From positions 1 to 64,000 of the forward strand of contig CACZCZ010000005.1 of assembly GCA_902779845.1 (NCBI GenBank): a DNA stretch of 64,000 bases, read 5' to 3'. The notes under the pieces are model-generated. The model had not been told where the DNA came from and did no database searches. It saw only the letters and a program-made list of their open reading frames with translations. The DNA comes from an uncultured Bacteroidales bacterium (GTDB lineage Bacteria; Bacteroidota; Bacteroidia; Bacteroidales; Bacteroidaceae). This document shows positions 41,531-50,599 of the stretch, piece after piece. Both the position numbers and the translations under genes were made by a program. Every line of letters starts with the position of its first letter. The stretch's first letter is position 1.

Positions 41531-44500
41531 TTATTTGATGAGAACCTTCTTACCATTTACAATGTTTATACCCTTCTGAACCTTGTTCAGACGCTGACCA
41601 GCAAGGTTGTAGATAGCAGCCTTCTGACTTTGAGATCCTTCAACAGCCTGTATGCCTGTAGCATCATCTAATCTGATACTTAAGCTCTTAACGCCTACTA
41701 CAGGAGCATCAACATGCAGATATGCGCGGAATGGGTTTGAGTTCTGGGCATCATCTACCAGCCACAGCATATTATTGCTGGCCACATAGTTATTATTTTT
41801 CTGCTCGATAGAAGTGGTAGCATAGGTTCCATAGAAAGTAACACAGGTTCCATCCACCTGCTTGCTGCCCTCCGAAGCGGAAGCGCGAGCACCTGTCAGA
41901 GAGGTGATATTGCTGGAAGGAACGAAGACGTAAGGAACATCCACAGCGGGCTCATCAACAGTAGTAAATAATACTACGTCATTAGCATATCGGGTAGGTG
42001 TATAGGCAATACCCGCTGCCTTTGTAGCTGCATCCAACGTGAACGGAACCATCACCGTTGCATTTCTGCCGTTGGTGAAATTGCGATAGTACGTAGCAGT
42101 TGTAATAGCATATTCACCAGCAGGTGACGTGTAGTCGTTGCCATCATACAGCACCATGTTAGAGATAGTTCCACCAACAAGGTTATTATTGATTTGTGTT
42201 CCTGCTGCACCATTGATAGCTGCATCAGAGGTGATGACGGCATTGGGATTAGAGAGGATGATGTCGCAAGTCACGACCTTATCTCCAGCATCTAAGTGAT
42301 CATCATCCACCGTGTAGGTGTAGCTTGTGCCATCTAACTCTGTACAATAGAGATGTACGTCGTCGATAGCCATCCAGTCGGAGCCTGTGCATGTGAAATT
42401 AATGACGAGAGGGCCTGCTGATGCTAAAGTACCCGTTGCTGAAATCCAATGCCAGTTATGACCGACATCAACCGTCGTAAATCCACCAAGGCTGCTATAA
42501 GGCATCTCTACACCATTCGTATTGATTTCAGTAGTACTATTTGAATTACGATTATCTCCGACCCCCGTTATTTCTGTGCCATAATCGCCACCAGCCACCT
42601 GAGCCTTCAATTTCCCATTATTATAAGTGCGCGCAGCAGCAACAACCTTGTAATCACCAGCGGGCATATTGGGCACAGTACATGTCATCGTTCCATTGCT
42701 GTTCCTTTCAATCCATCCACTTTGAACATCGCCACGCCAGCTGCGGTTCGTCCAAGTTTGGTTAACACAATAACTTGTATAATTAGACCAACCATCTGCG
42801 TTTGTGTCAAAGTCGCTATTAATAAGCGATGTTATGTCACCTTTATTGATGATAATTTTAGTCCGATTTTCATTGCTGTCATAATATGTCAACCTAAAAT
42901 CATCCATATTGTACCATGCACCAGCGGCAGCAGACCCAACTGAGATCTCAACATTTTGTTGAGACGCTAAAGTGAAACAAACTTCCATCTTAAAGGGGTC
43001 ACCATTTTCAGCAGTCCTTGTTGTTGTAGCGCTGCCTGCCTTCAAATTAAGCGTTTGACCTGAACCGGTCTGCACATAGGCAGACAATTTATAAGAACCT
43101 GCAGGCAGGTTTATAGTTTGATATACTTTACTATTTATACCTTTGCACCAAAAATTCAAATAATAATTACCGCCTCCTTCTACTAGATTACCGCTTCCCA
43201 ATGAATTTGACCAATTCGATTCAATGGTACCAGACCAACTCCATCCCGTCTTATTTCCAGTTTCAAATGAAGGATTGTTAATAACGCTGGTCATATTTGT
43301 TTCAAAAGCCTCTATCTTAATAGTACTGGTTGCGCTGCTCTTGAAATAGAATGTTCCTGCTGAGAGGCTCATCGTAGTACTTCCACTAGCAGCAAGTACC
43401 ACATTGTCTGTTTCATCAGCGTCGTCACTTTCATTTTGTGTATAATTAATGGTCGCAGCAGCAGATGATGTAATTTTGTAGAGCCCTGGATAGGTTATTG
43501 TAAATGAATACCACGTACCACCAGTTGCAGATGTGTTGCTTGTAAATGAAGTCGGGGAATACACCTCAACAGCGTTCCCAAGATATTCAAGATAGAAATT
43601 ATCCCAAATAACCCATTGATTGGAACCTGTGATATTAATGCCGACTCGCAGTTTTCCGTTGGTTATAATAGTCTCTACAGAATTAACGTATTTGCCTGCA
43701 CTAAACGAAGTTGATGCTTCAGTCATCCATTGTTCGTCGCCGTCTTTTACGTTGAGCTCGCTCTTAGCTGAATTTATATAAAGATATGGAGCTGTCTCAG
43801 CATCACCATCTTGACGATAAAAACCCTGGGCCCACAATTTGTATTTCCCATGTGGCATCTTATCATCGTTTGTGGAAACTGCTTGATAGAAATCCAGTGT
43901 AGCATGATATCTCTCACAACAAGGATTATCGGCATTGCCACCAGTAGTAAAATTCTTATTCCAATTATCGCCATCTTTATTTTGTTGCCAAAAACATCCG
44001 GCCCACCATCCACGCTCCCAGAAGCGATTCATTCCAACATTTTGCAGATAATAAGTATAGTCTCCTACTGCATCGCGAACTGATTTCGGAATAAGCAACC
44101 AACGTGAATAATTGTCATTAGAATTAACGTCAGTCTTTATCCTTGTGTCTGCATTATTATACTGCAAATACGTATTATCCGAAGCCTTTATCAAGTAAGC
44201 GTTTGTATAGCCGTCTACTAATATGGACTCGAACTTCCAGTTCTCTATAGGAGCCTTGGTTTCATCTGTATATGATTCTCCTTTAGTTAAATAGCCTTCC
44301 ATCTGACTGTCTCCATCACCATCGTAGTATTTGAGTTTTATGCTATATCCTCCATCATTGTCAGAATGTGCTGCTAATATTACAGTCTTACCTCCATGGT
44401 CGCCAGAAGCCCGAGCCCCCCAGTCCATACCGCCAGTCAAGAAAGTTCCTGACCCGATGTTATAAAGGAATAAGTTTTCTCCTGCAGCTGCAGTCACACC

Positions 44501-44593
44501 TTCGGTGTAACTCAGATTGTACGAAGCTTGCGCCCACACCCCAGCCGAGCACAATAGTGCTGCGGCTGAAACCAATAAAGTTTTTAGTTTCAT
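41531..44593 (-). CDS. Large secreted multi-beta-domain protein, paralogue
   Basis: A 1020-residue exported protein (MKLKTLLVSAAALLCSAGVWAQ). It shares with the 1360-residue protein the N-terminal phrase ENLFLYNIGSGTFLTGG, the CBM-like modules (ATLDFYQAVSTNDDKMPHG, VYQTINLPAGSYKLSAYVQT) and the end YNLAGQRLNKVQKGINIVN plus GKKVLIK, a type IX-like tail. Other parts differ, including a region with IINKGDITSLINSDFDTNAD and a domain before the tail resembling that of the paralogue. No enzyme domain is recognised. It heads a two-gene unit with the 66-residue gene and has its own -7 element. Confidence 0.8.
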   Translation of the reverse strand: MKLKTLLVSAAALLCSAGVWAQASYNLSYTEGVTAAAGENLFLYNIGSGTFLTGGMDWGARASGDHGGKTVILAAHSDNDGGYSIKLKYYDGDGDSQMEGYLTKGESYTDETKAPIENWKFESILVDGYTNAYLIKASDNTYLQYNNADTRIKTDVNSNDNYSRWLLIPKSVRDAVGDYTYYLQNVGMNRFWERGWWAGCFWQQNKDGDNWNKNFTTGGNADNPCCERYHATLDFYQAVSTNDDKMPHGKYKLWAQGFYRQDGDAETAPYLYINSAKSELNVKDGDEQWMTEASTSFSAGKYVNSVETIITNGKLRVGINITGSNQWVIWDNFYLEYLGNAVEVYSPTSFTSNTSATGGTWYSFTITYPGLYKITSSAAATINYTQNESDDADETDNVVLAASGSTTMSLSAGTFYFKSSATSTIKIEAFETNMTSVINNPSFETGNKTGWSWSGTIESNWSNSLGSGNLVEGGGNYYLNFWCKGINSKVYQTINLPAGSYKLSAYVQTGSGQTLNLKAGSATTTRTAENGDPFKMEVCFTLASQQNVEISVGSAAAGAWYNMDDFRLTYYDSNENRTKIIINKGDITSLINSDFDTNADGWSNYTSYCVNQTWTNRSWRGDVQSGWIERNSNGTMTCTVPNMPAGDYKVVAAARTYNNGKLKAQVAGGDYGTEITGVGDNRNSNSTTEINTNGVEMPYSSLGGFTTVDVGHNWHWISATGTLASAGPLVINFTCTGSDWMAIDDVHLYCTELDGTSYTYTVDDDHLDAGDKVVTCDIILSNPNAVITSDAAINGAAGTQINNNLVGGTISNMVLYDGNDYTSPAGEYAITTATYYRNFTNGRNATVMVPFTLDAATKAAGIAYTPTRYANDVVLFTTVDEPAVDVPYVFVPSSNITSLTGARASASEGSKQVDGTCVTFYGTYATTSIEQKNNNYVASNNMLWLVDDAQNSNPFRAYLHVDAPVVGVKSLSIRLDDATGIQAVEGSQSQKAAIYNLAGQRLNKVQKGINIVNGKKVLIK

Positions 44594-44632
44594 TTATGTT
44601 AATTAATTATTGTTAGTTATCTAAATAACGCG

Positions 44633-44640
44633 CAAAAGTA
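44633..44640 (-). promoter_or_regulatory. -7 element of the 1020-residue gene
   Basis: The minus strand reads TACTTTTG followed by CGCG, about 40 bases before the start. Confidence 0.7.
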
Positions 44641-44828
44641 GGGAGATTTTAGGTTCTGACAAAAGAAAAACGGTAAATTTGAGGGTTTTTACCGAAAATT
44701 CAAGCCAAAATCAATGGAAAGGAAGGTAAATTGAGCATAAAGGGAACCATATAAATGAAGAAGGCTGCGATTAAGCGAGAGGAGAGTCAAGCTCGCTTGA
44801 ACTATCCCGAACCGAGTAAGCAGCGAGA

Positions 44829-44854
44829 GCCATGAGAACTTGTTCTCTGATGGC
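44829..44854. repeat. Conserved bulged hairpin, copy 2
   Basis: GCCAT/ATGGC outer stem, GAGAAC-TT-GTTCTC inner stem and a TG bulge. Compared with 31972-31997, two inner base pairs are changed on both sides. Confidence 0.7.
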
Positions 44855-44923
44855 CGAGTCGCGTTCGAGGTCGATAAAATCAACGTGAGTAGGCTCGACC
44901 GAAGGTCAATGAAGAGTGACGAA

Positions 44924-45082
44924 TGACGAATGCCCCCTGGCATGGTTTTAAACCACGGAGGCACAGAGGAACAAAGACAAGTCCTGTTGTCATCATCATC
45001 CCGAAGTACGGAGAGCCGCATGAATGGCGCTGCGCGCAAGCATTCATGCTAGGCGAAGGACGCAGAGGGCTGCGCGTGGAAA
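44924..45082. repeat. 159-bp direct repeat, copy 1
   Basis: Begins TGACGAATGCCCC, continues through GGTTTTAAACCACGGAGGCA and a hairpin GCATGAATG/CATTCATGC (45018-45049), and ends GCTGCGCGTGGAAA. It differs from copy 2 at three positions. Confidence 0.85.
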
Positions 45083-45292
45083 TGAAGAATGAAGAATGAC
45101 GGCCCCCGAGCCCCCTAAAGGGGAGCGTAAGGGGGAGTGAAAAGAGAAAAAAAGAAAAGAGAAAAATAAAAGTTTCCTTAAACTCCTTAAACTCCTTAAA
45201 CTTTTTAACTCCTTAAAGCAATAGTATCTTTCTCCGTGTCCTTCGCCTAAGACAAAACCTGCGTAGCGTTTTGGCTGGCTCTCCGTACAAAA

Positions 45293-45340
45293 GAATGCAA
45301 GAGGAAAGGCCTTTGTTCCTCAGCGCCTCTGTGGTTAAAA
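45293..45340. repeat. GAATGCAAGAGG repeat, copy 1
   Basis: GAATGCAAGAGGAAAGGCCT followed by TTGTTCCTC and CCTCTGTGGTTAAA; repeated at 45641-45688. Its second half is inverted relative to ACCACGGAGGCACAGAGGAA in the 159-bp repeat. Confidence 0.75.
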
Positions 45341-45380
45341 AACGCGAGGACAAGAAGAATGAAGAATTACGAATGACGAG

Positions 45381-45539
45381 TGACGAATGCCCCTTGGCAT
45401 GGTTTTAAACCACGGAGGCACAGAGGAACAAAGACAAGTCCCGTTGTCATCATCATCCCGAAGTACGGGGAGCCGCATGAATGGCGCTGCGCGCAAGCAT
45501 TCATGCTAGGCGAAGGACGCAGAGGGCTGCGCGTGGAAA
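45381..45539. repeat. 159-bp direct repeat, copy 2
   Basis: Nearly identical to 44924-45082. A shorter third copy at 45577-45640 lacks eight bases (GGCACAGA) and stops before the hairpin, where it joins the second GAATGCAAGAGG repeat. Confidence 0.85.
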
Positions 45540-45576
45540 CCTTGTGAATGAAGAGTGAAGAGTGACGAGTGACGAG

Positions 45577-45640
45577 TGACGAATGCCCCCTGGCATGGTT
45601 TTAAACCACGGAGGAACAAAGACAAGTCCTGTTGTCATCA
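45577..45640. repeat. 159-bp repeat, truncated copy 3
   Basis: Matches the first 70 or so bases of the 159-bp repeat with one internal deletion, then joins a GAATGCAAGAGG unit at 45641. Confidence 0.75.
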
Positions 45641-45688
45641 GAATGCAAGAGGAAAGGCCTTTGTTCCTCGGTGCCTCTGTGGTTAAAT
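45641..45688. repeat. GAATGCAAGAGG repeat, copy 2
   Basis: Near copy of 45293-45340, directly upstream of the fbaA terminator. Confidence 0.75.
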
Positions 45689-45714
45689 AAACTTATATAA
45701 GTAGGAACAAAAAG

Positions 45715-45746
45715 ACTGCCGCCAAGCAGGGGTGCTTGGCGGCAGT
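45715..45746 (-). terminator. Terminator of fbaA
   Basis: ACTGCCGCCAAGCA and TGCTTGGCGGCAGT form a perfect 14-bp stem with a four-base loop, followed on the minus strand by CTTTTTGTTCC. Confidence 0.9.
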
Positions 45747-45769
45747 GGATTATCCTTGAAGGGGGGGGA

Positions 45770-46768
45770 TTAGAGCTTGTCGTTGGAGCCGAGGACATTC
45801 ACAATCTTGTGGATGTACATCTTCTTCATGCTCTCGCGAGCGGGCTTCAGGTACTGGCGAGGATCGAAGTGGCTGGGGTTCTCGGCCAGGTACTTGCGGA
45901 TGGCAGCGGTCATGGCCAGACGGCTGTCGGAGTCGATGTTGATCTTGCAGACAGCGCTCTTGCTGGCCTCGCGCAGCTGCTCCTCGGGGATACCTACTGC
46001 ATCGGGCAGCTTGCCACCATACTTGTTGATGGTGTCGACCTCGTCCTGGGGTACGGAGCTGGAGCCGTGGAGCACGATGGGGAAGCCGGGGATGCGCTTC
46101 TCGATCTCATGCAGGATGTTGAAAGCGAGGGGAGGAGGCACGAGTTTGCCGGTCTTCGGGTCACGGGTGCACTGCTCAGGGGTGAACTTGTAAGCGCCGT
46201 GGCTGGTGCCGATGGAAATGGCGAGGCTGTCGCAACCGCTACGCTTACTAAAGTCTTCCACTTCCTCGGGACGGGTGTAGTGGCTAACAGCGCTACTGAC
46301 CTCGTCCTCAACACCTGCGAGGACACCGAGCTCAGCCTCGACAGTGACGTCATACTTGTGAGCATACTCTACGACCTTCTTGGTGATAGCGATGTTCTCT
46401 TCGTAGGGGAGAGCGCTGCCGTCGAACATCACGCTGGAGAAGCCATTGTCGATGCACTCCTTGCAAAGCTCGAAGCTATCGCCGTGGTCCAGGTGAAGCA
46501 CGATCTGAGGATTGGGGCAGCCCAGTTCCTTGGCATATTCCACAGCACCCTGTGCCATGTAGCGGAGGATGGTGCCGTTGGCGTAGTTGCGAGCGCCCTT
46601 GCTGACCTGCATGATGACAGGAGACTTGGTCTCCACGGCAGCCTGCACGATAGCCTGCATCTGCTCCATGGTGTTGAAGTTGAAGGCGGGGATGGCATAG
46701 CCACCAGCGACAGCCTTCTTGAACATTTCGCGGGTGTTAACAAGACCCAGTTCTTTGTAACTTGTCAT
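45770..46768 (-). CDS. fbaA: Fructose-bisphosphate aldolase, class II
   Basis: A 332-residue zinc-dependent aldolase that cleaves fructose 1,6-bisphosphate in glycolysis. Motifs: AIPAFNFNTMEQMQAIVQA, the zinc-site segment VLHLDHGDSFE near residue 90, DGSALPYEENI, VEAELGVLAGVEDE, SIGTSHGAYKF and VLHGSSSVPQ. Length and N-terminus are normal. Single gene with promoter and terminator, downstream of the nuclease operon on the same strand but separated by about 200 bases. Confidence 0.96.
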   Translation of the reverse strand: MTSYKELGLVNTREMFKKAVAGGYAIPAFNFNTMEQMQAIVQAAVETKSPVIMQVSKGARNYANGTILRYMAQGAVEYAKELGCPNPQIVLHLDHGDSFELCKECIDNGFSSVMFDGSALPYEENIAITKKVVEYAHKYDVTVEAELGVLAGVEDEVSSAVSHYTRPEEVEDFSKRSGCDSLAISIGTSHGAYKFTPEQCTRDPKTGKLVPPPLAFNILHEIEKRIPGFPIVLHGSSSVPQDEVDTINKYGGKLPDAVGIPEEQLREASKSAVCKINIDSDSRLAMTAAIRKYLAENPSHFDPRQYLKPARESMKKMYIHKIVNVLGSNDKL

Positions 46769-46868
46769 TTTGATTTACGATTTAAAGATTTACAATTTAC
46801 TATTTAATTCTCTTTATCTTGTTGCAATGATTGCGCATTGGCAGGAACCTGTGTTCTTCAAGCGGCCG

Positions 46869-46876
46869 CAAAGGTA
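46869..46876 (-). promoter_or_regulatory. -7 element of fbaA
   Basis: The minus strand reads TACCTTTG followed by CGGCCGC, about 100 bases upstream of the start. Confidence 0.78.
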
Positions 46877-46964
46877 GTGAAAAAACATGAAATGAAGGAT
46901 GTGTAATCCTTATTATTTTTCATTTATTATTTATTATTAGGACTTATGGGTCCAATAGGGTCTA

Positions 46965-47996
46965 TTATTGTTTCTTCACATAGTAGGTGACTACGGGAAG
47001 GTGGTCTGAGTAGCCGTCGAGCCAGACGCCGCCGGCATGGGTGCGCTTGGGGTTGCCCTTGTACTTGCCGCCCTCCTGGAACAGGTAGTCACGGATGAAG
47101 ATGTCTGCCTTGTAGAAGGTGAGGCTGTTGTACTCCTTGGTCTTCTTGATGTCGAGGCAGTTCTGGGACATGACGATCTGGTCGAAGAGGTTCCACTTGC
47201 CGTCGTACTTGAGCGTGCCGTGACCGTCGAGGAGGATCTGCCACCAGGGGTTGAAGAGCTCGCCGGCCTTGACATCCTCCATCTTACGGCGTGCGCCGAG
47301 GGACTTGGCCATCGAGGGGCTGAAGGGATCGTCGTTCATATCGCCCATGATGAAGATCTTCATGCGTGGGTTGGCCTTGTAGATGCTGTCCTTCTCGGCA
47401 CGCACTTGTTCGCCGGCCCACTCACGCAGCGGCGAGCCGCCAAAGCGGCTGGGCCAGTGGCAGACGATGACGGTGACGCTGTCGCCGGCGAGAACGCCCT
47501 GCACGGTGAGGAAGCCACGCGTGGGACGCTCGTTGACGTCTTTCTTGAGGACATAGGGCTGCAGCCACTGCTTGGCGGGGGTGAAGAAGCGGGGGTTATA
47601 GAGAAGACCGCAATCTACACCACGCTGGTCAGGACCCTCGATGTGCACGAAGCGCATGCCACGACGTGCCAGCTGCTCCTGAGCGCAGAGGTCTCGCAGG
47701 CAGCGGGCGTTCTCCACCTCGCTGACGCCGATGATGGCGCAGCCTGTGCGCAGGCGATCGGTGCCAAGCTCATAGAGGACCTGCGCCATGTTCTTCAGTT
47801 TATGGCGGTACTTGAGGTCGGTCCATTTGTTGGCGCCGTCGGGGAGGTACTCATAGTCGTTCTTGCCTTCATCGTGCTGGGTGTCGAACAGGTTCTCCAG
47901 GTTGTAGAAGCCGATGGCATACATGCCGATGCGGGCATTCTGGGCGAAGGCGGGAAGGGAGCACAAGAGGAAGAAGATTATAAAGATTCTTTTCAT
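46965..47996 (-). CDS. Secreted endonuclease/exonuclease/phosphatase family protein
   Basis: A 343-residue exported protein (MKRIFIIFFLLCSLPAFAQ) made almost entirely of one EEP (DNase I-like) domain: GFYNLENLFDT, IGVSEVENARCL (catalytic Glu), IVCHWPSRFGG, MGDMNDDPFSPS, WNLFDQIVMS and GYSDHLPVVTY (catalytic Asp-His). All expected active-site residues are present, so a secreted nuclease or nucleotide phosphodiesterase is likely. It is the last gene of the TonB-receptor operon, 92 bases after the NucA-type nuclease, with a short-repeat block in the gap. Confidence 0.88.
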   Translation of the reverse strand: MKRIFIIFFLLCSLPAFAQNARIGMYAIGFYNLENLFDTQHDEGKNDYEYLPDGANKWTDLKYRHKLKNMAQVLYELGTDRLRTGCAIIGVSEVENARCLRDLCAQEQLARRGMRFVHIEGPDQRGVDCGLLYNPRFFTPAKQWLQPYVLKKDVNERPTRGFLTVQGVLAGDSVTVIVCHWPSRFGGSPLREWAGEQVRAEKDSIYKANPRMKIFIMGDMNDDPFSPSMAKSLGARRKMEDVKAGELFNPWWQILLDGHGTLKYDGKWNLFDQIVMSQNCLDIKKTKEYNSLTFYKADIFIRDYLFQEGGKYKGNPKRTHAGGVWLDGYSDHLPVVTYYVKKQ

Positions 47997-47998
47997 TC

Positions 47999-48078
47999 TC
48001 GTTATTACGTTATTTCGTTATTACGTTATCACGTTATTTCGACATCTCGTTATTGCGTTATTCCGACCTTGTCGTTAT
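47999..48078. repeat. GTTATTAC-type short tandem repeat
   Basis: Eight or so degenerate units of 8-10 bases (CGTTATTACGTTATTTCGTT and on) between two nuclease genes. Confidence 0.75.
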
Positions 48079-48088
48079 CAGGGGTGGG

Positions 48089-49060
48089 TCATTTATTCAG
48101 CCAGAGTCCTTCAGAGTATTCGGCTTCCACTCGCTTCTCGATGTCGTCGGGGAGGTTGTGGAAGAAGTCGATGCCCGTGAGCTGCTCCAGCTCATCGATG
48201 CTCCGCACCTGATGATTGGTGCTGAAGACGTCCTTGGGGATTTCATAAGTGTTCTCATAGCCGTAGTCGCGCTGCTCCATCCAGAAGCCGATGGAGTTAT
48301 AGGTGGTTCCCTTGACACGCAGGAGTGCCATGAAATAGTGCGTAGGTACTGCCACGGTGGTGCCATTGGAGCGTGACGCCATGTCCATGATGTCGCCATC
48401 GTCATCGATGTAGCCGCCCTTGACCACATAGAGCGTGTCGGCGAACGAGGTGTTGCGCCCCTTGTCCTGCACAATACCCTCGAGACGAGCCCAGTAGGGC
48501 GCGTTGAACTCATTAATCTGCGGGCTGATGTTGGACATATAGAAGGTCTGCTCATTGGCCTCACGCGAGAAGAGACGGTCGGCAGAGGCTACCAGATGGC
48601 CGCGGCTGTAGTGCTGTCCGCGGGAGCCGTTGAAAGACTGTGTTCCAATCCACATGTTGCGCGGCAACTTGGGGTCGTCGGCAAAGGGCTCGTCGCTGCG
48701 CGACACCTGCTTGGGGCGCGTGTCGCCATCAAAGCGGAAGGCAACCCAACGGGAGTGCATCCGCTTGGGGTCGTACTCCAAGCAGTAGTTCATCACCTCA
48801 TGGCCGTTGAACTCCACGGTGTGCGCGACAAAGGTGTTACCCGACTTGCGGGCCGGAACCTCGATGCGCTCGTCGTAGGGCGTGGTGACAATGGCTCCTG
48901 CGGCCTTGCCCGAGCTGCGCCATTGCACATCACTGGGCATCTCGTAGGGGTCGTCATTGCACGCCGTGAAGGCCACGGGGATGGCGAGAGCGGCAAGCGC
49001 TAGCGGCAGAGCGCAGACAGCCTTGGCGACCAAACAGATGTTCCTAAAATTCTTTTTCAT
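48089..49060 (-). CDS. DNA/RNA non-specific endonuclease (NucA type), lipoprotein
   Basis: A 323-residue protein whose signal peptide ends in a lipobox (FTAC, Cys34), so it is likely a surface or periplasmic lipoprotein. The beta-beta-alpha-metal nuclease core is clear: YSRGHLVASADRLFS (catalytic His; family motif DRGH with Ser for Asp), MSNISPQINEFNAPYWARLE (metal-binding Asn) and ALLRVKGTTYNSIGFWM. The enzymes cut single- and double-stranded nucleic acid without sequence preference. It lies three bases after the choice-of-anchor lipoprotein gene, within the TonB operon. Confidence 0.9.
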   Translation of the reverse strand: MKKNFRNICLVAKAVCALPLALAALAIPVAFTACNDDPYEMPSDVQWRSSGKAAGAIVTTPYDERIEVPARKSGNTFVAHTVEFNGHEVMNYCLEYDPKRMHSRWVAFRFDGDTRPKQVSRSDEPFADDPKLPRNMWIGTQSFNGSRGQHYSRGHLVASADRLFSREANEQTFYMSNISPQINEFNAPYWARLEGIVQDKGRNTSFADTLYVVKGGYIDDDGDIMDMASRSNGTTVAVPTHYFMALLRVKGTTYNSIGFWMEQRDYGYENTYEIPKDVFSTNHQVRSIDELEQLTGIDFFHNLPDDIEKRVEAEYSEGLWLNK

Positions 49061-49063
49061 AGT

Positions 49064-50554
49064 TTACTGCGCTTTGGTGATTGTTACATCATCCACAAGG
49101 ACGGCCTTGTCCTTACTGCCTGTGGGAATCGCAATGACGAGTGAGATCGGCGTCCCCTCCTCTATGGCGAAGGAATAGGAAATCTCTTGCCAGCTTTCAT
49201 TGGTCAATTCTGTGCGCTTGGTAGAGCCACCATCCGTATCGTAAATGGTGGCGGTTGCCGACTGCGGCCAGTAGCCGGCCTGCACTCGAGCGCCAGCCTG
49301 CGTGGCAGCCTTCGCGGAGAAGGTGACAGTGTAGGAACCGGCATCGAAGTACATCTGCTGCGAGACCATACGGCGCTCACCAATAGCTGCACCGGCAATG
49401 CTGACAGCATAGGACTGACTCTGACAATCCTCAGAACGGGACAGAGTGGCATTACCCTTCGAGGTGTCATCCTGCCAGCCAGTGGGTTTCGTGCCTGCGG
49501 CATCCCACTCGCTGAAGTCGCCGTTGGTGAAGTCTTCCCATGTGGTGCCGTTGTAGCCCTTCTCGCCGAAGCCTGTCACCTTGAAGTTCTTAATCTCCCA
49601 AGTGCCTGCAGAAGCGGTGGTGCTGGTGTATTGGAAGGCTATCTGCACCTTCTTGCCCACAAACTGCGAGAGGTTGATGTTGGCAATCGTGGCGAAAGTG
49701 CCGTTGGGCCATTCATCCACAGAGAGCTCGGTCCACTCCTGCTCGTCGTCAGCCTTGGCAAACACGCCACACTGTGTTGCAGCATCGACATTGAACTTGC
49801 TGCAGTAGTTGTCGAAGGTGAGGTAGGCCTCGGTGGCCTTCTTCAGGTTGATGAGCGGGGAGATTAGCCAGCCCTCGGACTCCTGACAGGCACCGCTGAC
49901 ATAGCCGGAAGCCTTTGCGCAGTGGTAGTTCTTGTCACCGGTCCATACATAGGAGGAAGAGCCCGGCAGTTTGACATTATTGACGGTGAAGTCGCCTAAA
50001 CTGCCATCCAAGGCATCCTCGAAGAAGGTGACATCACCCAGGATATCAACGGACTCACCACCGCCACCGGTGTTGGTGGTGGAGAGGAGCTTGCTCTTGT
50101 TCTGGTCGAACTCCAATGTACCATTGTAGTTCTTCACCGTTCCCTGCACAACAACCACGTCGCCAATGGCCACCTGCTCGTTGGATGTGAACTTCTCGCC
50201 ATTGAGGCCCAGTCCGCGATAGACATAGAACTGCTCTGTGGTCTTTCCGTTGTCGGAGATATAATAGGAGAGATTGCCGAAGTCGGGGTTCAGGTCGTTC
50301 TTCACCTGTGAGACAATACCCTTGACAACCACTTCCTGCGACATCGAAGCACCGGATTCAAGGTTGGCAACCGCCTGCATGAGACCAGCCACATTATAGG
50401 GATCGGCTACGGTGCCGCTGCCAGAGGGCAGGATGATGACCTCCTCTTCTTCTTCGATGTCGCCGGCATTGATGCCATAAGGTTCGGGGACATCCACGCA
50501 CGCAGTCAGTACGAAGCCTGCCAGCAGCCAGAAAATGGAAAAATACTTTTTCAT
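49064..50554 (-). CDS. Lipoprotein with OB-fold and choice-of-anchor J domain
   Basis: A 496-residue lipoprotein (lipobox LTAC, Cys19) with an acidic linker, then an OB-fold module (GTVADPYNVAGLMQAVANLE through VQGTVKNYNGTLEFDQNKS, residues about 45-160). A choice-of-anchor J/cleaved-adhesin domain follows (FFEDALDGSLGDFTVNN, SEGWLISPLINLKK, about 175-330), then a second carbohydrate-binding-like module (FTNGDFSEWDAAG to the end). Similar proteins accompany secreted nucleases and TonB receptors in Bacteroidetes, probably as surface binding partners. Gap to the upstream DUF5689 gene is 45 bases. Confidence 0.72.
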   Translation of the reverse strand: MKKYFSIFWLLAGFVLTACVDVPEPYGINAGDIEEEEEVIILPSGSGTVADPYNVAGLMQAVANLESGASMSQEVVVKGIVSQVKNDLNPDFGNLSYYISDNGKTTEQFYVYRGLGLNGEKFTSNEQVAIGDVVVVQGTVKNYNGTLEFDQNKSKLLSTTNTGGGGESVDILGDVTFFEDALDGSLGDFTVNNVKLPGSSSYVWTGDKNYHCAKASGYVSGACQESEGWLISPLINLKKATEAYLTFDNYCSKFNVDAATQCGVFAKADDEQEWTELSVDEWPNGTFATIANINLSQFVGKKVQIAFQYTSTTASAGTWEIKNFKVTGFGEKGYNGTTWEDFTNGDFSEWDAAGTKPTGWQDDTSKGNATLSRSEDCQSQSYAVSIAGAAIGERRMVSQQMYFDAGSYTVTFSAKAATQAGARVQAGYWPQSATATIYDTDGGSTKRTELTNESWQEISYSFAIEEGTPISLVIAIPTGSKDKAVLVDDVTITKAQ

Positions 50555-50599
50555 ATCTTTGATGTTTTTCTTATTTTCAATCTTTCAATGTTTCAATCT

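Larger units (their letters stand above)
44594..45769. other. 1.2-kb non-coding repeat region
   Basis: No gene is seen. It contains the promoter of the 1020-residue gene, the covarying hairpin (44829-44854), a 159-bp duplication (44924-45082 and 45381-45539) with a shorter third copy, spacer words (GAAGAATGAAGAATGACGA), a C-rich/G-rich element (45100-45137) and the fbaA terminator. Short open frames here are made of repeats and are not called. Confidence 0.8.

Noticed and set aside
44689..45798. Short minus-strand open frames in the repeat region
   Set aside because: Made of dispersed repeats (for example the duplicated HRGTEEQR-type peptide); no family match.
45809..46807. 332-codon plus-strand open frame
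   Set aside because: Antisense to fbaA.
47037..48212. 391-codon plus-strand open frame
   Set aside because: Antisense to the EEP nuclease and runs through the short-repeat block.
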